Below are positions 8,756-17,860 of a stretch of 64,000 nucleotides of DNA, one piece after another. Source of the DNA: Mycobacterium heidelbergense. Lineage in GTDB: Bacteria > Actinomycetota > Actinomycetes > Mycobacteriales > Mycobacteriaceae. The stretch covers positions 2,480,001-2,544,000 of the forward strand of contig NZ_AP022615.1 of assembly GCF_010730745.1 (NCBI RefSeq), given 5' to 3'. Made by a program: the position numbers and the translations under genes. The stretch's first letter is position 1, and every line of letters starts with the position of its first letter. The notes beneath the pieces were generated by a model. It searched no databases. It saw only the letters and a list, made by a program, of their open reading frames with translations, and was not told where the DNA came from.

Positions 8756-10240
8756 TTATGTGTCCCAGGTATGCACCGGTTCGTTGGCGTGCATGTGCCG
8801 GCAGTACCGCCGCAGCATCTCGGCCAACGCCTCGGCCCGGGTCATACCGCCGTCCTCCAGGGTACGTACCGTGGACACCTGCCAGGTCGAGCCGTTGCGC
8901 CCGGTCCTGGCGCGGCCCTCGATGACGCCCAGGAATCGGTCGCGCACCTCGGCGTCGACGCCCCAGCGGCGCAGCCCTTCGTGGGCGATCGGCAGCAAGG
9001 TGTCCAGCACCAGTTCCCGGGCCGCCACCTCGCCCAGGCCGGGCCAGTGCAACCGGGCGTCGATGCCGTGACGCGCCGCCTCGACGAAATTGGCTTGCGC
9101 CGCAGCAAAACTCATCCTGGTCCACACCGGATCCTCCTCCTCGGACAAGCTGCGCAGCATGCCGTAGTAGAAGGCCGAGTTTCCCAGCATGTCGATCACG
9201 GTGGGCCCGGCCGGCAGCACCCGGTTCTCCAGCCGCAGGTGCGGGCGCCCGACCCCGTCCTCTTCCAGGACGTCGTACACCGGCCGGTTCCACCGGTAGA
9301 CGGTTCCGTTGTGCAGGCGCAATTCGGCGAGATGCGGGGTGCGCCCGGCGGCCAGTTCGGCGACCGGATCTTCGTCGGACACCTCGGGCAGCAGCGACGG
9401 GAAATAGCGAACGTTCTCGTTGAACAGGTCGAGGACGGAGGTGATCCACCGTTCGCCGAACCACACCCGCGGCCGCACACCCTGGGCCTTGAGCTCCTCG
9501 GGCCGGGTGTCGGTGGACTGCGCGAACACCTCGATCCGGGTTTCCGACCACAGCTGGTGGCCGAAGAAATAGGGCGAGTTGGCGGCCAGCGCCAGCTGCG
9601 GGCCGGCCAGCGCCTGAGCCGCGTTCCAGTTGGCGGCGAAATCGGCCGGCGCCAGCTGCAGGTGCAATTGCATGCTGGTGCAAGCGGATTCGGGCGCGAT
9701 GGACGCGGCGCGCCAGCTCAGCGGCTCCGGGCCGTCGATGTTGATGGGGATGTCCTCGCCGCGGGCGGAAAAGATCGAGTCGTTGAGGGCCGCATACCGG
9801 GTCGACTCGCTCATCCACCCGTCGTCGAGGTGTTCGGGCATCAGCGAGGGCAGGATGCCGATCATCACGATGTGGGCCCCGCCCGAGTTCGCCTTGGTCT
9901 CGGCGTCGTTCAGGCTGGCCCGCACCTCGGCCTCCAGGTCGAGCCCGGTGTGTCCGGGTAGGGGCCGCGGTGGCACGTTGAATTCGATGTTGTAGGCGCC
10001 CAATTCGCTCTGGTAGGCCGGGTCCGCGATGGCGTCCAGCACGTAGCGATTCGACATGGCCGGCTGATAGTCGGCGTCGACGAGGTTGCACTCGATCTCC
10101 ATGCCGGTGAGCGGCCGGCCCGAATCGAAGCGCGACTGCGCCAGCATCGTCTCGAAGACGTCCAGGCATAGCCGCACCTTGCGCCGGTATTCCTGCCGGT
10201 GTGCGCGGTCATACGTGGTGCGCTTGACCTCTTCGCCCAC
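8756..10240 (-). CDS. Glutamate-cysteine ligase-like protein (GCS2 family, Rv3698-type)
   Basis: A 494-aa protein of the carboxylate-amine ligase/GCS2 family, distinct from EgtA. GMEIECNLVDADYQP near residue 46 and YNIEFNVPPRPLPG are the Glu/Mg-ATP-binding motifs of gamma-glutamyl ligases. ALAANSPYFFGHQLWSETR is another family hallmark. The start is a GTG at 10240. The product is unknown: mycobacteria use mycothiol, and EgtA already supplies gamma-Glu-Cys. The acceptor amine may therefore not be cysteine. Its partner gene is the methyltransferase just downstream. Confidence 0.85.
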   Translation of the reverse strand: MGEEVKRTTYDRAHRQEYRRKVRLCLDVFETMLAQSRFDSGRPLTGMEIECNLVDADYQPAMSNRYVLDAIADPAYQSELGAYNIEFNVPPRPLPGHTGLDLEAEVRASLNDAETKANSGGAHIVMIGILPSLMPEHLDDGWMSESTRYAALNDSIFSARGEDIPINIDGPEPLSWRAASIAPESACTSMQLHLQLAPADFAANWNAAQALAGPQLALAANSPYFFGHQLWSETRIEVFAQSTDTRPEELKAQGVRPRVWFGERWITSVLDLFNENVRYFPSLLPEVSDEDPVAELAAGRTPHLAELRLHNGTVYRWNRPVYDVLEEDGVGRPHLRLENRVLPAGPTVIDMLGNSAFYYGMLRSLSEEEDPVWTRMSFAAAQANFVEAARHGIDARLHWPGLGEVAARELVLDTLLPIAHEGLRRWGVDAEVRDRFLGVIEGRARTGRNGSTWQVSTVRTLEDGGMTRAEALAEMLRRYCRHMHANEPVHTWDT

Positions 10241-10326
10241 AACGCCGATGCAACAGGCTTACCGGCGGTAACGCAACCGGCCCGCGGCGGGCGACATCGG
10301 ATGTCCGGTCATTTAGCATCCGATGC

Positions 10327-10404
10327 ATGCGGACCACGATCGATCTCGACGATAAGGACGCGGTCTGGGCGGTCCTCGACAAGCCGGGCGAGACGGCTGG
10401 CTGA
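10327..10404 (+). pseudogene. VapB-type antitoxin relic (truncated)
   Basis: An ORF of 25 codons starts MRTTIDLDD, the usual opening of a VapB ribbon-helix-helix antitoxin, and stops after DKPGETAG. Intact VapB proteins run about 70-90 residues, so most of the gene is gone. It stands 18 bases before a truncated vapC, in the genomic position of vapBC48 (Rv3697A/Rv3697c) of M. tuberculosis. Confidence 0.6.
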
Positions 10405-10422
10405 GGAGCCCGACAAGCCATC

Positions 10423-10554
10423 ATGAGCGAAACCTTCGACGTCAACGTCCTGGTGCACGCAACGCATCGCGCCAGCCCGTTCCATGAACGGGCGAAGGCA
10501 GTCGTTGAGCGGTTCCTGGCCGGGCCCGGCCTCGTCTACTTGCGTCACCCCTAG
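10423..10554 (+). pseudogene. VapC PIN-domain toxin relic, 5' fragment
   Basis: The 43-codon ORF reads MSETFDVNVLVHATHRASPF and continues HERAKAVVERFLAGPGLVYL before RHP and a TAG. This is the first third of a PIN-domain VapC of about 130-145 aa. The first acidic metal ligand (Asp6) remains; the other acidic residues and the rest of the fold are lost. The stop TAG lies inside the ribosome site of glpK, so the fragment ends exactly where glpK begins. Too little remains for a working RNase. Confidence 0.72.
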
Positions 10555-10562
10555 GAGAGCAG

Positions 10563-12089
10563 TTGCCCGAGTTCGCAGAATTCGTCGCCGCCATCGACCA
10601 GGGCACCACCAGCACCCGCTGCATGATTTTCGATCACGACGGCGCCGAAGTGGCTCGCCACCAGCTCGAGCACGAGCAGATCATGCCCCGCGCCGGCTGG
10701 GTCGAGCACGACCCGGTCGAGATTTGGGAACGCACCTCGTCGGTGCTGACGTCGGTGTTGAACCGTGCCAACCTGGCGCCGAAAAATATTGCAGCCCTGG
10801 GTGTTACGAACCAGCGCGAAACCACGCTGGTCTGGAATAGGCGCACCGGGCGGCCCTACTACAACGCGATCGTCTGGCAGGACACCCGCACCGACCGGAT
10901 CGCGTCGGCGCTGGACCGAGACGGCCGCGGCGCGGTGATCCGCCGCAAGGCCGGCCTGCCGCCGGCGACCTACTTTTCCGGCGGCAAGCTGCAATGGATC
11001 CTGGAGAACGTCGACGGGGTGCGCGAGGCCGCCGAACGCGGCGACGCCCTCTTCGGCACCGCCGACACCTGGGTGTTGTGGAACCTGACCGGGGGTCCAC
11101 GGGGCGGCGCGCACGTCACCGACGTCACCAACGCCAGCCGGACCATGCTGATGAACCTGGAAACGCTGGACTGGGACGACGAGCTGTTGTCGTTCTTCGG
11201 TGTGCCGCGCGCGATGCTGCCGGCGATCGCGCCGTCGTCGCCGCTGCGGCCCTTCGGCGTCACGCTGGAGGCCGGGCCCGTCGGTGGCGAGGTGCCGATC
11301 ACCGGCGTGCTCGGCGACCAGCACGCGGCGATGGTGGGTCAGGTGTGTCTGGGCGAGGGGGAGGCGAAAAACACCTACGGCACCGGCAATTTCCTGCTGC
11401 TCAACACCGGCGAGACGATCGTGCGATCCAACCACGGCCTGCTGACCACCGTGTGTTATCAGTTCGGGAACGCCAAACCCGTGTACGCGCTTGAGGGTTC
11501 GATCGCGGTCACCGGCTCGGCGGTGCAATGGCTGCGCGATCAGCTGGGCATCATCAGCGGCGCGGCACAGAGCGAATCGCTGGCCCGGCAGGTCGCCGAC
11601 AACGGCGGGGTGTACTTCGTCCCGGCGTTTTCCGGGCTGTTCGCCCCCTACTGGCGCTCCGACGCGCGCGGCGCGATCGTGGGGCTGTCGCGGTTCAACA
11701 CCAACGCGCACCTGGCCCGCGCGACGCTGGAGGCGATCTGCTACCAGAGCCGCGACGTGGTGGACGCGATGGCGGCGGATTCCGGTGTGCGCCTTGAGGT
11801 CCTGAAGGTCGACGGGGGCATCACGGCCAACGACCTGTGCATGCAGATTCAGGCCGACGTGCTGGGCGTGGACGTGGTGCGGCCGGTGGTCGCCGAGACC
11901 ACCGCGCTGGGCGCCGCCTACGCCGCCGGGTTGGCGGTCGGCTTCTGGGCCGACCCGTCCGACCTGCGGGCCAACTGGCGAGAAGACAAGCGCTGGACGC
12001 CGACGTGGAGCGACGACGAGCGCGCCGCCGGCTACGCCGGCTGGCAGAAGGCCGTCCAGCGCACCCTAAATTGGGTCGACATCTCCTGA
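10563..12089 (+). CDS. glpK: Glycerol kinase
   Basis: GlpK phosphorylates glycerol to glycerol-3-phosphate. The 508-aa protein is a full FGGY-family kinase: the phosphate-binding AAIDQGTTSTR at the N-terminus, the substrate region NAIVWQDTRT, GDQHAAMVGQ and the C-terminal ATP-binding LKVDGGITAND. The only usable start is a TTG at 10563 with GGAGAG four bases upstream. In the same frame, codons before the TTG encode LGEQ, which matches the N-terminus of M. tuberculosis GlpK as I recall it. The original start therefore seems to have been lost by the deletion that truncated vapC. Confidence 0.95.
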   Translation: MPEFAEFVAAIDQGTTSTRCMIFDHDGAEVARHQLEHEQIMPRAGWVEHDPVEIWERTSSVLTSVLNRANLAPKNIAALGVTNQRETTLVWNRRTGRPYYNAIVWQDTRTDRIASALDRDGRGAVIRRKAGLPPATYFSGGKLQWILENVDGVREAAERGDALFGTADTWVLWNLTGGPRGGAHVTDVTNASRTMLMNLETLDWDDELLSFFGVPRAMLPAIAPSSPLRPFGVTLEAGPVGGEVPITGVLGDQHAAMVGQVCLGEGEAKNTYGTGNFLLLNTGETIVRSNHGLLTTVCYQFGNAKPVYALEGSIAVTGSAVQWLRDQLGIISGAAQSESLARQVADNGGVYFVPAFSGLFAPYWRSDARGAIVGLSRFNTNAHLARATLEAICYQSRDVVDAMAADSGVRLEVLKVDGGITANDLCMQIQADVLGVDVVRPVVAETTALGAAYAAGLAVGFWADPSDLRANWREDKRWTPTWSDDERAAGYAGWQKAVQRTLNWVDIS

Positions 12090-12119
12090 CCCCTCCCTCC
12101 CGCCCCCGCCGCGAGCGTG

Positions 12120-12197
12120 CCTCTCGCCGCGAGCGTGCGTGTTTGTGCAGGGACACGCCGGTGTGGCCGGCATTCTGCGCACGCTCGCGGCGAGAGG
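12120..12197. repeat. 20-bp perfect inverted repeat between glpK and padR
   Basis: CCTCTCGCCGCGAGCGTGCG (12120-12139) and its exact complement (12178-12197) flank a 38-base spacer with its own GCCGG...CCGGC stem. Outer flanks CTCCCGCC and GGCGGGAG extend the symmetry to nearly the whole 12090-12227 gap. It lies between convergent genes and probably terminates both. Confidence 0.7.
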
Positions 12198-12227
12198 AGG
12201 AGGAGGCGAGAGGAGGAGGCGGGAGGC

Positions 12228-12939
12228 TCAGTCCTCGCCGAGGATGCCGTAGACCTCGCGCCGCGCGTTGTTGATGATCTCGACGATGCGCTGCTGCTGC
12301 TCGGCGGTGGCGGTGTGCGCGGATTGCGCGACCGCGCCGAACAATTGGCCCATGGCCGCCCGCAGGTTGACGTGGCCCGGGTCGGCGCCCTCGGCGATCT
12401 CGTCCCACGGTGGGGTCTCGATCTTCTCGGCCGCCGCTCGACCCTCGTCGGTCAGCTCGAAAAGCTTCTTGCTGCCGTCGGTTTCGCTCGCGATGATCAG
12501 GCCTTCGTCGTCCAGCAGCTGCAGCGTCGGGTACACCGAGCCGGGGCTGGGCCGCCAGATTCCGTTGCTGCGCTCGGCGATCTGCTGGATCATCTCGTAG
12601 CCGTGCATCGCCCGCTCGGCCAGCAGCGCCAGAATGGCTGCACGCACGTCGCCGCGACGCCCCCCGGCCGGGGCCGCCGCGACGCCATCCGCCACGTCGG
12701 CCGCCCGGGCCGAAGCCGAAACCGAATCCCGGACCAAACCCGGGTCCGAAGCCCGGCCCGAAGCCGGGCCCGAAATCGCCGCCGCCGGCCTGCTCGTGGA
12801 GGTGTTCGAAGAACTCGCGGCGGGCCTGCCGCCTGGCGCCGTGCAGGGCGCGCCGTTGCGCGGGCCCGGGAACGAGGCCGAATCCGAACCCCGGCCGGTC
12901 GCCGAAAGGTCCCTCGGGTGCAGTGAATGGATTGCTCAT
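12228..12939 (-). pseudogene. PadR-family regulator split by a single-base frameshift
   Basis: The N-terminus (MSNPFTAPEGPFGDRPGFGF, then ARRQARREFFEHLHEQ and a GFGPGFGP repeat) starts at the ATG at 12939. The PadR winged-helix domain (DVRAAILALLAERAMHGYEM, then GSVYPTLQLLDDEGL) is in another frame ending at 12228. The frames meet at six Cs (12660-12665, top strand). With five, the reading becomes GGPGRGRRGDVRAAIL, as expected for the mycobacterial family. The gene may be broken, phase-variable or a sequence error. A shorter protein starting within the second frame (GTG/ATG near 12737) could still carry the whole DNA-binding domain. Confidence 0.8.
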
Positions 12940-12997
12940 GGTTTGTGTGTCCTTACGTGTCGCGGGATACGCGCCGGTCGCGCGTTCCGGAATATCA

Positions 12998-13007
12998 CGA
13001 TATATCG
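12998..13007. promoter_or_regulatory. Candidate PadR operator
   Basis: CGATATATCG is a perfect AT-rich palindrome in a very GC-rich region, about 60 bases upstream of padR and 110 upstream of the divergent gene. An extra ATATC half-site sits just to its left. PadR proteins commonly autoregulate through such sites; binding here is inferred. Confidence 0.45.
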
Positions 13008-13115
13008 CAAACTAACGCGATGCAACGAAATGTTTCGCCAAAGGCCGGTTCGGGACGGCGTTGCCTGGGCCCGCGGGCCGTTTGCGCCCGGCGCGCGGCG
13101 GGTAGGGACTGAGGG

Positions 13116-13499
13116 ATGAATGCTAATCACAACGTGACCGTCGGCAGCGGTGTCGATCGTTCGGCCGACGCGGCGGGGGACGGCCGCGGGCGAAGCGTCT
13201 GGCCGTGGGTCAACTGGGGGTTGGCCCTGGCGACGGTGCCGGCCGCGGCCATCGTCATGCTGTTTGCGCTCGGCGCCGTGATGAGTACCGACGGGTGCAG
13301 CGATCGCAATTGTCCCAACTTGGGCCGCGGCGGGATCGATTTCGGCGTCGCGTTCTACGGCGCGCCGGTGGTGGCCTTCGTGGTCATCGTCGTCTCGTTT
13401 TTCACGGCGAAGCGCCGCGGCGGCATCGCCGTTCCGCTGTGCGGGTGGGCGCTGTTGGTCGCCGACGTCGCCCTCATGGCGGCGAGCGTCTCCGGCTAG
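13116..13499 (+). CDS. Small three-helix membrane protein, divergent from padR
   Basis: The 127-aa protein has no recognised family. After a polar N-terminus it shows membrane segments at about residues 33-55, 79-97 and 104-125. An extracytoplasmic-looking loop holds CSDRNCPNLGRGG, with two cysteines that may pair. It is transcribed divergently from the PadR regulator across a 176-base gap with a CGATATATCG palindrome, so it is a natural candidate for PadR control. It ends two bases before the convergent RDD gene. Confidence 0.7.
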   Translation: MNANHNVTVGSGVDRSADAAGDGRGRSVWPWVNWGLALATVPAAAIVMLFALGAVMSTDGCSDRNCPNLGRGGIDFGVAFYGAPVVAFVVIVVSFFTAKRRGGIAVPLCGWALLVADVALMAASVSG

Positions 13500-13500
13500 C

Positions 13501-14382
13501 TCAGTGCGGCGGCGAGAAGCCGCCAGCGCGCGGGCCCTGCGGCCGCTGTTGGGGCACTGCCACCGGTGGCGCGGTTCGCCAGGCCTGAGGCCCGGGATAG
13601 TGCGGAGGCGTCGGCCAGGGCGCAGGCCCCATCGGAGGGATCGTGGGGCGCATTCGGGCGAGTTCGCGGCGGTGTCGTTCGGCAAGCACGGCCGCGAGCA
13701 CCAGCTCCGGCGGCGCGCCGGGTGGCGGCGGCGGGGCGATGCGGGCCACCACGTCCCCGGCGATCCGGTAGGCCATCTGATACCTTAAATTGTGATCGAG
13801 TTGTGGTGCGCGGGAAAGGAATTGGCGCGTGACTTCGGCCTGGCCCGCGTCCAATCCGGACAACTGCAGCGAGGACGCCCACCATGCCAGCGAAGGGGGC
13901 ATCGCCGGCGGCGGCCCCAATCTCGGTCCCCGTTCACTGACCACGACCGTGCCGGCGAAGATGTCGCCGAGGCGTTTGGCCTTCGGCGACAAGATGCTGC
14001 AGATGACGGCGGGGCTTCCCGCGAGCATCCAAATCTCCACCACCGAAGCCAGTGCGCGAAACAGCGCCTGCCGGAAGCGTTCTGGACCGCCGTCGTCGGA
14101 CACCACCCGCAGGCCCATCACGAACTTGCCGACCGACCGCCCGCGCGTGGCGGTTTCGAACGCCAACGGATACCCGACGATCACCAGCACCGTGAAGACG
14201 AGCAGGACGGCGGTGCTCAGCGCGCTGTCGAACCCGGTCAGGGTGGCCGCCCACAGCATCAGCCCGAGCACGTAGCAGACAAAAATCACCGTGATATCGA
14301 TCAGCGCGCCCACCACCCGCACCGGCAACTGAGCGATCTGCACATCGAGCACGACCGCGTCCCCGGTCACCACCTCCGACAT
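13501..14382 (-). CDS. RDD-family membrane protein (Rv3695-type)
   Basis: An RDD-domain membrane protein of unknown transport or structural role. From the ATG at 14382 (MSEVVTGDAVVLDVQIAQLP) it is 293 aa. The RDD region with RVVGALIDITVIFV and TRGRSVGKFVMGLRVV spans about residues 15-150 with three to four membrane helices. The cytosolic C-terminus is Pro-rich. An ATG 33 bases upstream is possible but less like the family. It diverges from the SpoIIM-like gene, a pairing also seen in M. tuberculosis. Confidence 0.85.
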   Translation of the reverse strand: MSEVVTGDAVVLDVQIAQLPVRVVGALIDITVIFVCYVLGLMLWAATLTGFDSALSTAVLLVFTVLVIVGYPLAFETATRGRSVGKFVMGLRVVSDDGGPERFRQALFRALASVVEIWMLAGSPAVICSILSPKAKRLGDIFAGTVVVSERGPRLGPPPAMPPSLAWWASSLQLSGLDAGQAEVTRQFLSRAPQLDHNLRYQMAYRIAGDVVARIAPPPPPGAPPELVLAAVLAERHRRELARMRPTIPPMGPAPWPTPPHYPGPQAWRTAPPVAVPQQRPQGPRAGGFSPPH

Positions 14383-14459
14383 AACACCGAACGGTACAGG
14401 TTTTCTGGGTGCCACCGGTCGGACCCGGCAGCGCCGGAGATGCGATTAGGCTGCGCAGG

Positions 14460-15461
14460 GTGGACGTCGACGCATTCGTGCTGACCCATCGCGGTACGTG
14501 GGACCGGCTCGACCAGTTGGTCAAGAAACGCCGCTCTCTGACCGGCGCCGAGATCGATGAACTCGTCGAGCTCTACCAGCGGGTCTCCACCCACCTGTCG
14601 ATGCTGCGGTCGGCCGGCACAATCGGGTCGGATTCGCTGCTGACCGGTCGGCTGTCGAGCCTGGTCGCGCGCGCCCGTTCCGTGGTTACCGGCGCCCACG
14701 CACCGCTGAGCGGCACGTTCGTCCGGTTCTGGACGGTGTCGTTCCCGGTGGTTGCATACCGCACCTGGCGCTGGTGGGCGGGCACGGCGGCGGCGTTTTT
14801 CGCCGTCGTGGTGGTCATCGCGCTGTGGGTGGCCGCCAATCCGGAGGTGCAGTCCGCCATCGGAACGCCAAGTGACATCGACCAATTGGTCAACCACGAT
14901 GTCGCGTCGTATTACAGCGAACACCCCGCCGCGGCGTTCGCCCTACAAGTCTGGTTGAACAACTCGTGGGTTTCGGCACAGTGCATCGCATTGTCGGTCG
15001 TGCTGGGACTGCCCATTCCGGTCGTGCTGTTCAACAACGCCGCCAACCTCGGGCTGATCGCCGGGCTGATGTTCCAGGCCGGCAAGGGCGGCCTCCTGCT
15101 GGGTCTGCTGGCCCCGCATGGATTACTGGAGCTGACGGCGGTATTCCTCGCCGGGGCAACGGGAATGCGGCTGGGGTGGTCGGTGATTTCGCCCGGGGAC
15201 CGGCCGCGCGGCCAGGTGCTTGCCGAACAGGGCCGCGGCGTCGTATCGGTCGCCGTGGGGCTGGTGGCCGTGCTGTTGGTCGCCGGATTGATCGAGGGGT
15301 TGGTGACGCCGTCGCCGTTGCCGACGTTCGTCCGGGTCGGCATCGGCGTGATCGCCGAGATCGCGTTCCTTTCGTACGTCGTGTACTTCGGTCGCCGCGC
15401 CGTGAAGGCCGGGGAGACCGGCGACATCGACGACGCGCCCGACGTGATCCCCACCCGCTGA
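14460..15461 (+). CDS. SpoIIM/DUF95-type integral membrane protein (Rv3694c-type)
   Basis: A 333-aa membrane protein of the stage II sporulation protein M family; the role in non-sporulating mycobacteria is unknown. The GTG at 14460 gives the conserved opening VDVDAFVLTHRGTWDRL. About six membrane segments are visible, including AAAFFAVVVVIALWVAA and CIALSVVLGLPIPVVLF. The NNAANLGLIAG...APHGLLELTAVF region is the SpoIIM hallmark. It neighbours RDD, DUF58 and MoxR genes, a recurrent actinobacterial set thought to act in envelope or protein-complex maturation. Confidence 0.87.
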   Translation: MDVDAFVLTHRGTWDRLDQLVKKRRSLTGAEIDELVELYQRVSTHLSMLRSAGTIGSDSLLTGRLSSLVARARSVVTGAHAPLSGTFVRFWTVSFPVVAYRTWRWWAGTAAAFFAVVVVIALWVAANPEVQSAIGTPSDIDQLVNHDVASYYSEHPAAAFALQVWLNNSWVSAQCIALSVVLGLPIPVVLFNNAANLGLIAGLMFQAGKGGLLLGLLAPHGLLELTAVFLAGATGMRLGWSVISPGDRPRGQVLAEQGRGVVSVAVGLVAVLLVAGLIEGLVTPSPLPTFVRVGIGVIAEIAFLSYVVYFGRRAVKAGETGDIDDAPDVIPTR

Positions 15462-15531
15462 GCCGCGAAAGTGCAACTACCGACACGTTTCGAGTGCGGG
15501 CGTCGGTAGCCGCACTCTCGAGGGATGAAAG
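15462..15531. repeat. Imperfect inverted repeat at a convergent junction
   Basis: CTACCGAC (15477-15484) pairs with GTCGGTAG further right, flanked by AAGTGC and GCACTC that extend the stem. This fills the gap between two converging genes and looks like a bidirectional terminator of the same palindrome family as at 7978 and 12120. Confidence 0.5.
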
Positions 15532-16854
15532 TTACAGCCGCCCGGTGGCTTTCATCGCCAGATAGCTGTCCGCGAGGGCGGGCGCCAGTTCCGCGGGCAA
15601 AGCGTCGACGACCTCCACCCCGCCGCGTCGCAGCCGCGTCGCGATCGCGGCGCGGTCGTTGCGGGATCGTTCGGCGGCCGCGGCGTCGTAGACGGCGGCC
15701 GCATCGGTGCGCCCGGCCGCCATGTGGTCGACCCGGGGGTCGGCGACGGCGGCGACCAGCAGGTGGTGTTTGGCCGACAACTGCGGCAGGACCGGCAGCA
15801 GGCCCTCGTCGAGCGCGGTCGCGTTGAGGTCGGTCAGCAGGACCACCAGCGACCGTCGTCGAGTGCGCCGCACGATGGCGGCAACCATTGCGCGCCAATC
15901 GGATTCGACCAGCGCCGGTTGCAGTGGGGCCATCGCGTCGACCAGCTGGGCGAGCAGGTGGGTGCGCGACGCGCCGAACACACCGGCCCGGCTGACCCGG
16001 TCGTGGGCGAGGAAGTCGACATGATCGCCGGCCCGCGACGCGAGGGCCGCCAGCAGCAGCGCGGCGTCCATCGACCAGTCCAGCCGGGGCCATCCCGCGG
16101 GATCGGTGGCGGTCGGGTCGACACCGACCCGACCGGCCGCCGTGCGCCCGGTGTCGAGGACGATCACCACCCGCCGGTCGCGTTCGGGTCGCCAGGTGCG
16201 CACGACGACGTCGGCGCGACGCGCGGTTGCGCGCCAGTCGATCGAGCGCACGTCGTCGCCGACGACATACTCACGCAGCGAATCGAATTCGGTTCCCTGC
16301 CCGCGGATCAGCGTCGGCAACAGGCCGTCGATCTCCCGCAGTTTGGCCAGCCGCGACGGCAAATGCTTGCGCGACAGGAACGGCGGCAGCACCCGGACCT
16401 GACCCGGCACCGGCCGCGAACCCTGCCGTCCGGCCAACCCCAGCGGCCCGATCGACCGGGCCGTGACCGCGGCCGCGCGCTGGTCGCCGCGGCGAACCGG
16501 TCGCAGGTGAGTCTGGACGTGTTGACGCTGCCCGGCGGCGATGTCGACGGCGTGAATGCGCGGCTCGGCGCGCGCGCTGGGCGGCCAGGCGTCCCGGATC
16601 TGACCGCGGAACCGGCGACGGCCGTCGTTGTGAATCAGCAGGCCCACGTCGACCTGCTGCGCGAGCCGCGCCGAGGCATCCGGCGACCGGATGTAGCGCA
16701 GCCCGCGGGTGCTGGCCGCCAGCCCGGCATCGGCGACCACCAGCGCGGACAGCAGCACCAGCAATACCACGAAAACCCAAGAGGGCCACGGCGATACCGC
16801 GATGGGCAGCGCGCAGATCAGCGCCACCAACCCGGTGCGCCCGGTCAAGATCAT
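15532..16854 (-). CDS. DUF58 protein with vWA-like fold (Rv3693-type)
   Basis: A 440-aa membrane-anchored DUF58 protein. Two hydrophobic helices at the N-terminus (ALICALPIAVSPWPSWVFVV onward) are followed by a beta-rich part. The DUF58 signature GDDVRSIDWRATARR and a MIDAS-like VVIVLDTGRTAA lie near residues 215-245. Such proteins are encoded beside MoxR AAA+ ATPases and are thought to be their substrates or adaptors. It starts ten bases after the moxR stop in one operon. Confidence 0.88.
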   Translation of the reverse strand: MILTGRTGLVALICALPIAVSPWPSWVFVVLLVLLSALVVADAGLAASTRGLRYIRSPDASARLAQQVDVGLLIHNDGRRRFRGQIRDAWPPSARAEPRIHAVDIAAGQRQHVQTHLRPVRRGDQRAAAVTARSIGPLGLAGRQGSRPVPGQVRVLPPFLSRKHLPSRLAKLREIDGLLPTLIRGQGTEFDSLREYVVGDDVRSIDWRATARRADVVVRTWRPERDRRVVIVLDTGRTAAGRVGVDPTATDPAGWPRLDWSMDAALLLAALASRAGDHVDFLAHDRVSRAGVFGASRTHLLAQLVDAMAPLQPALVESDWRAMVAAIVRRTRRRSLVVLLTDLNATALDEGLLPVLPQLSAKHHLLVAAVADPRVDHMAAGRTDAAAVYDAAAAERSRNDRAAIATRLRRGGVEVVDALPAELAPALADSYLAMKATGRL

Positions 16855-16864
16855 GCGCAGATCA

Positions 16865-17856
<992 letters not shown>

Positions 17857-17860
<4 letters not shown>

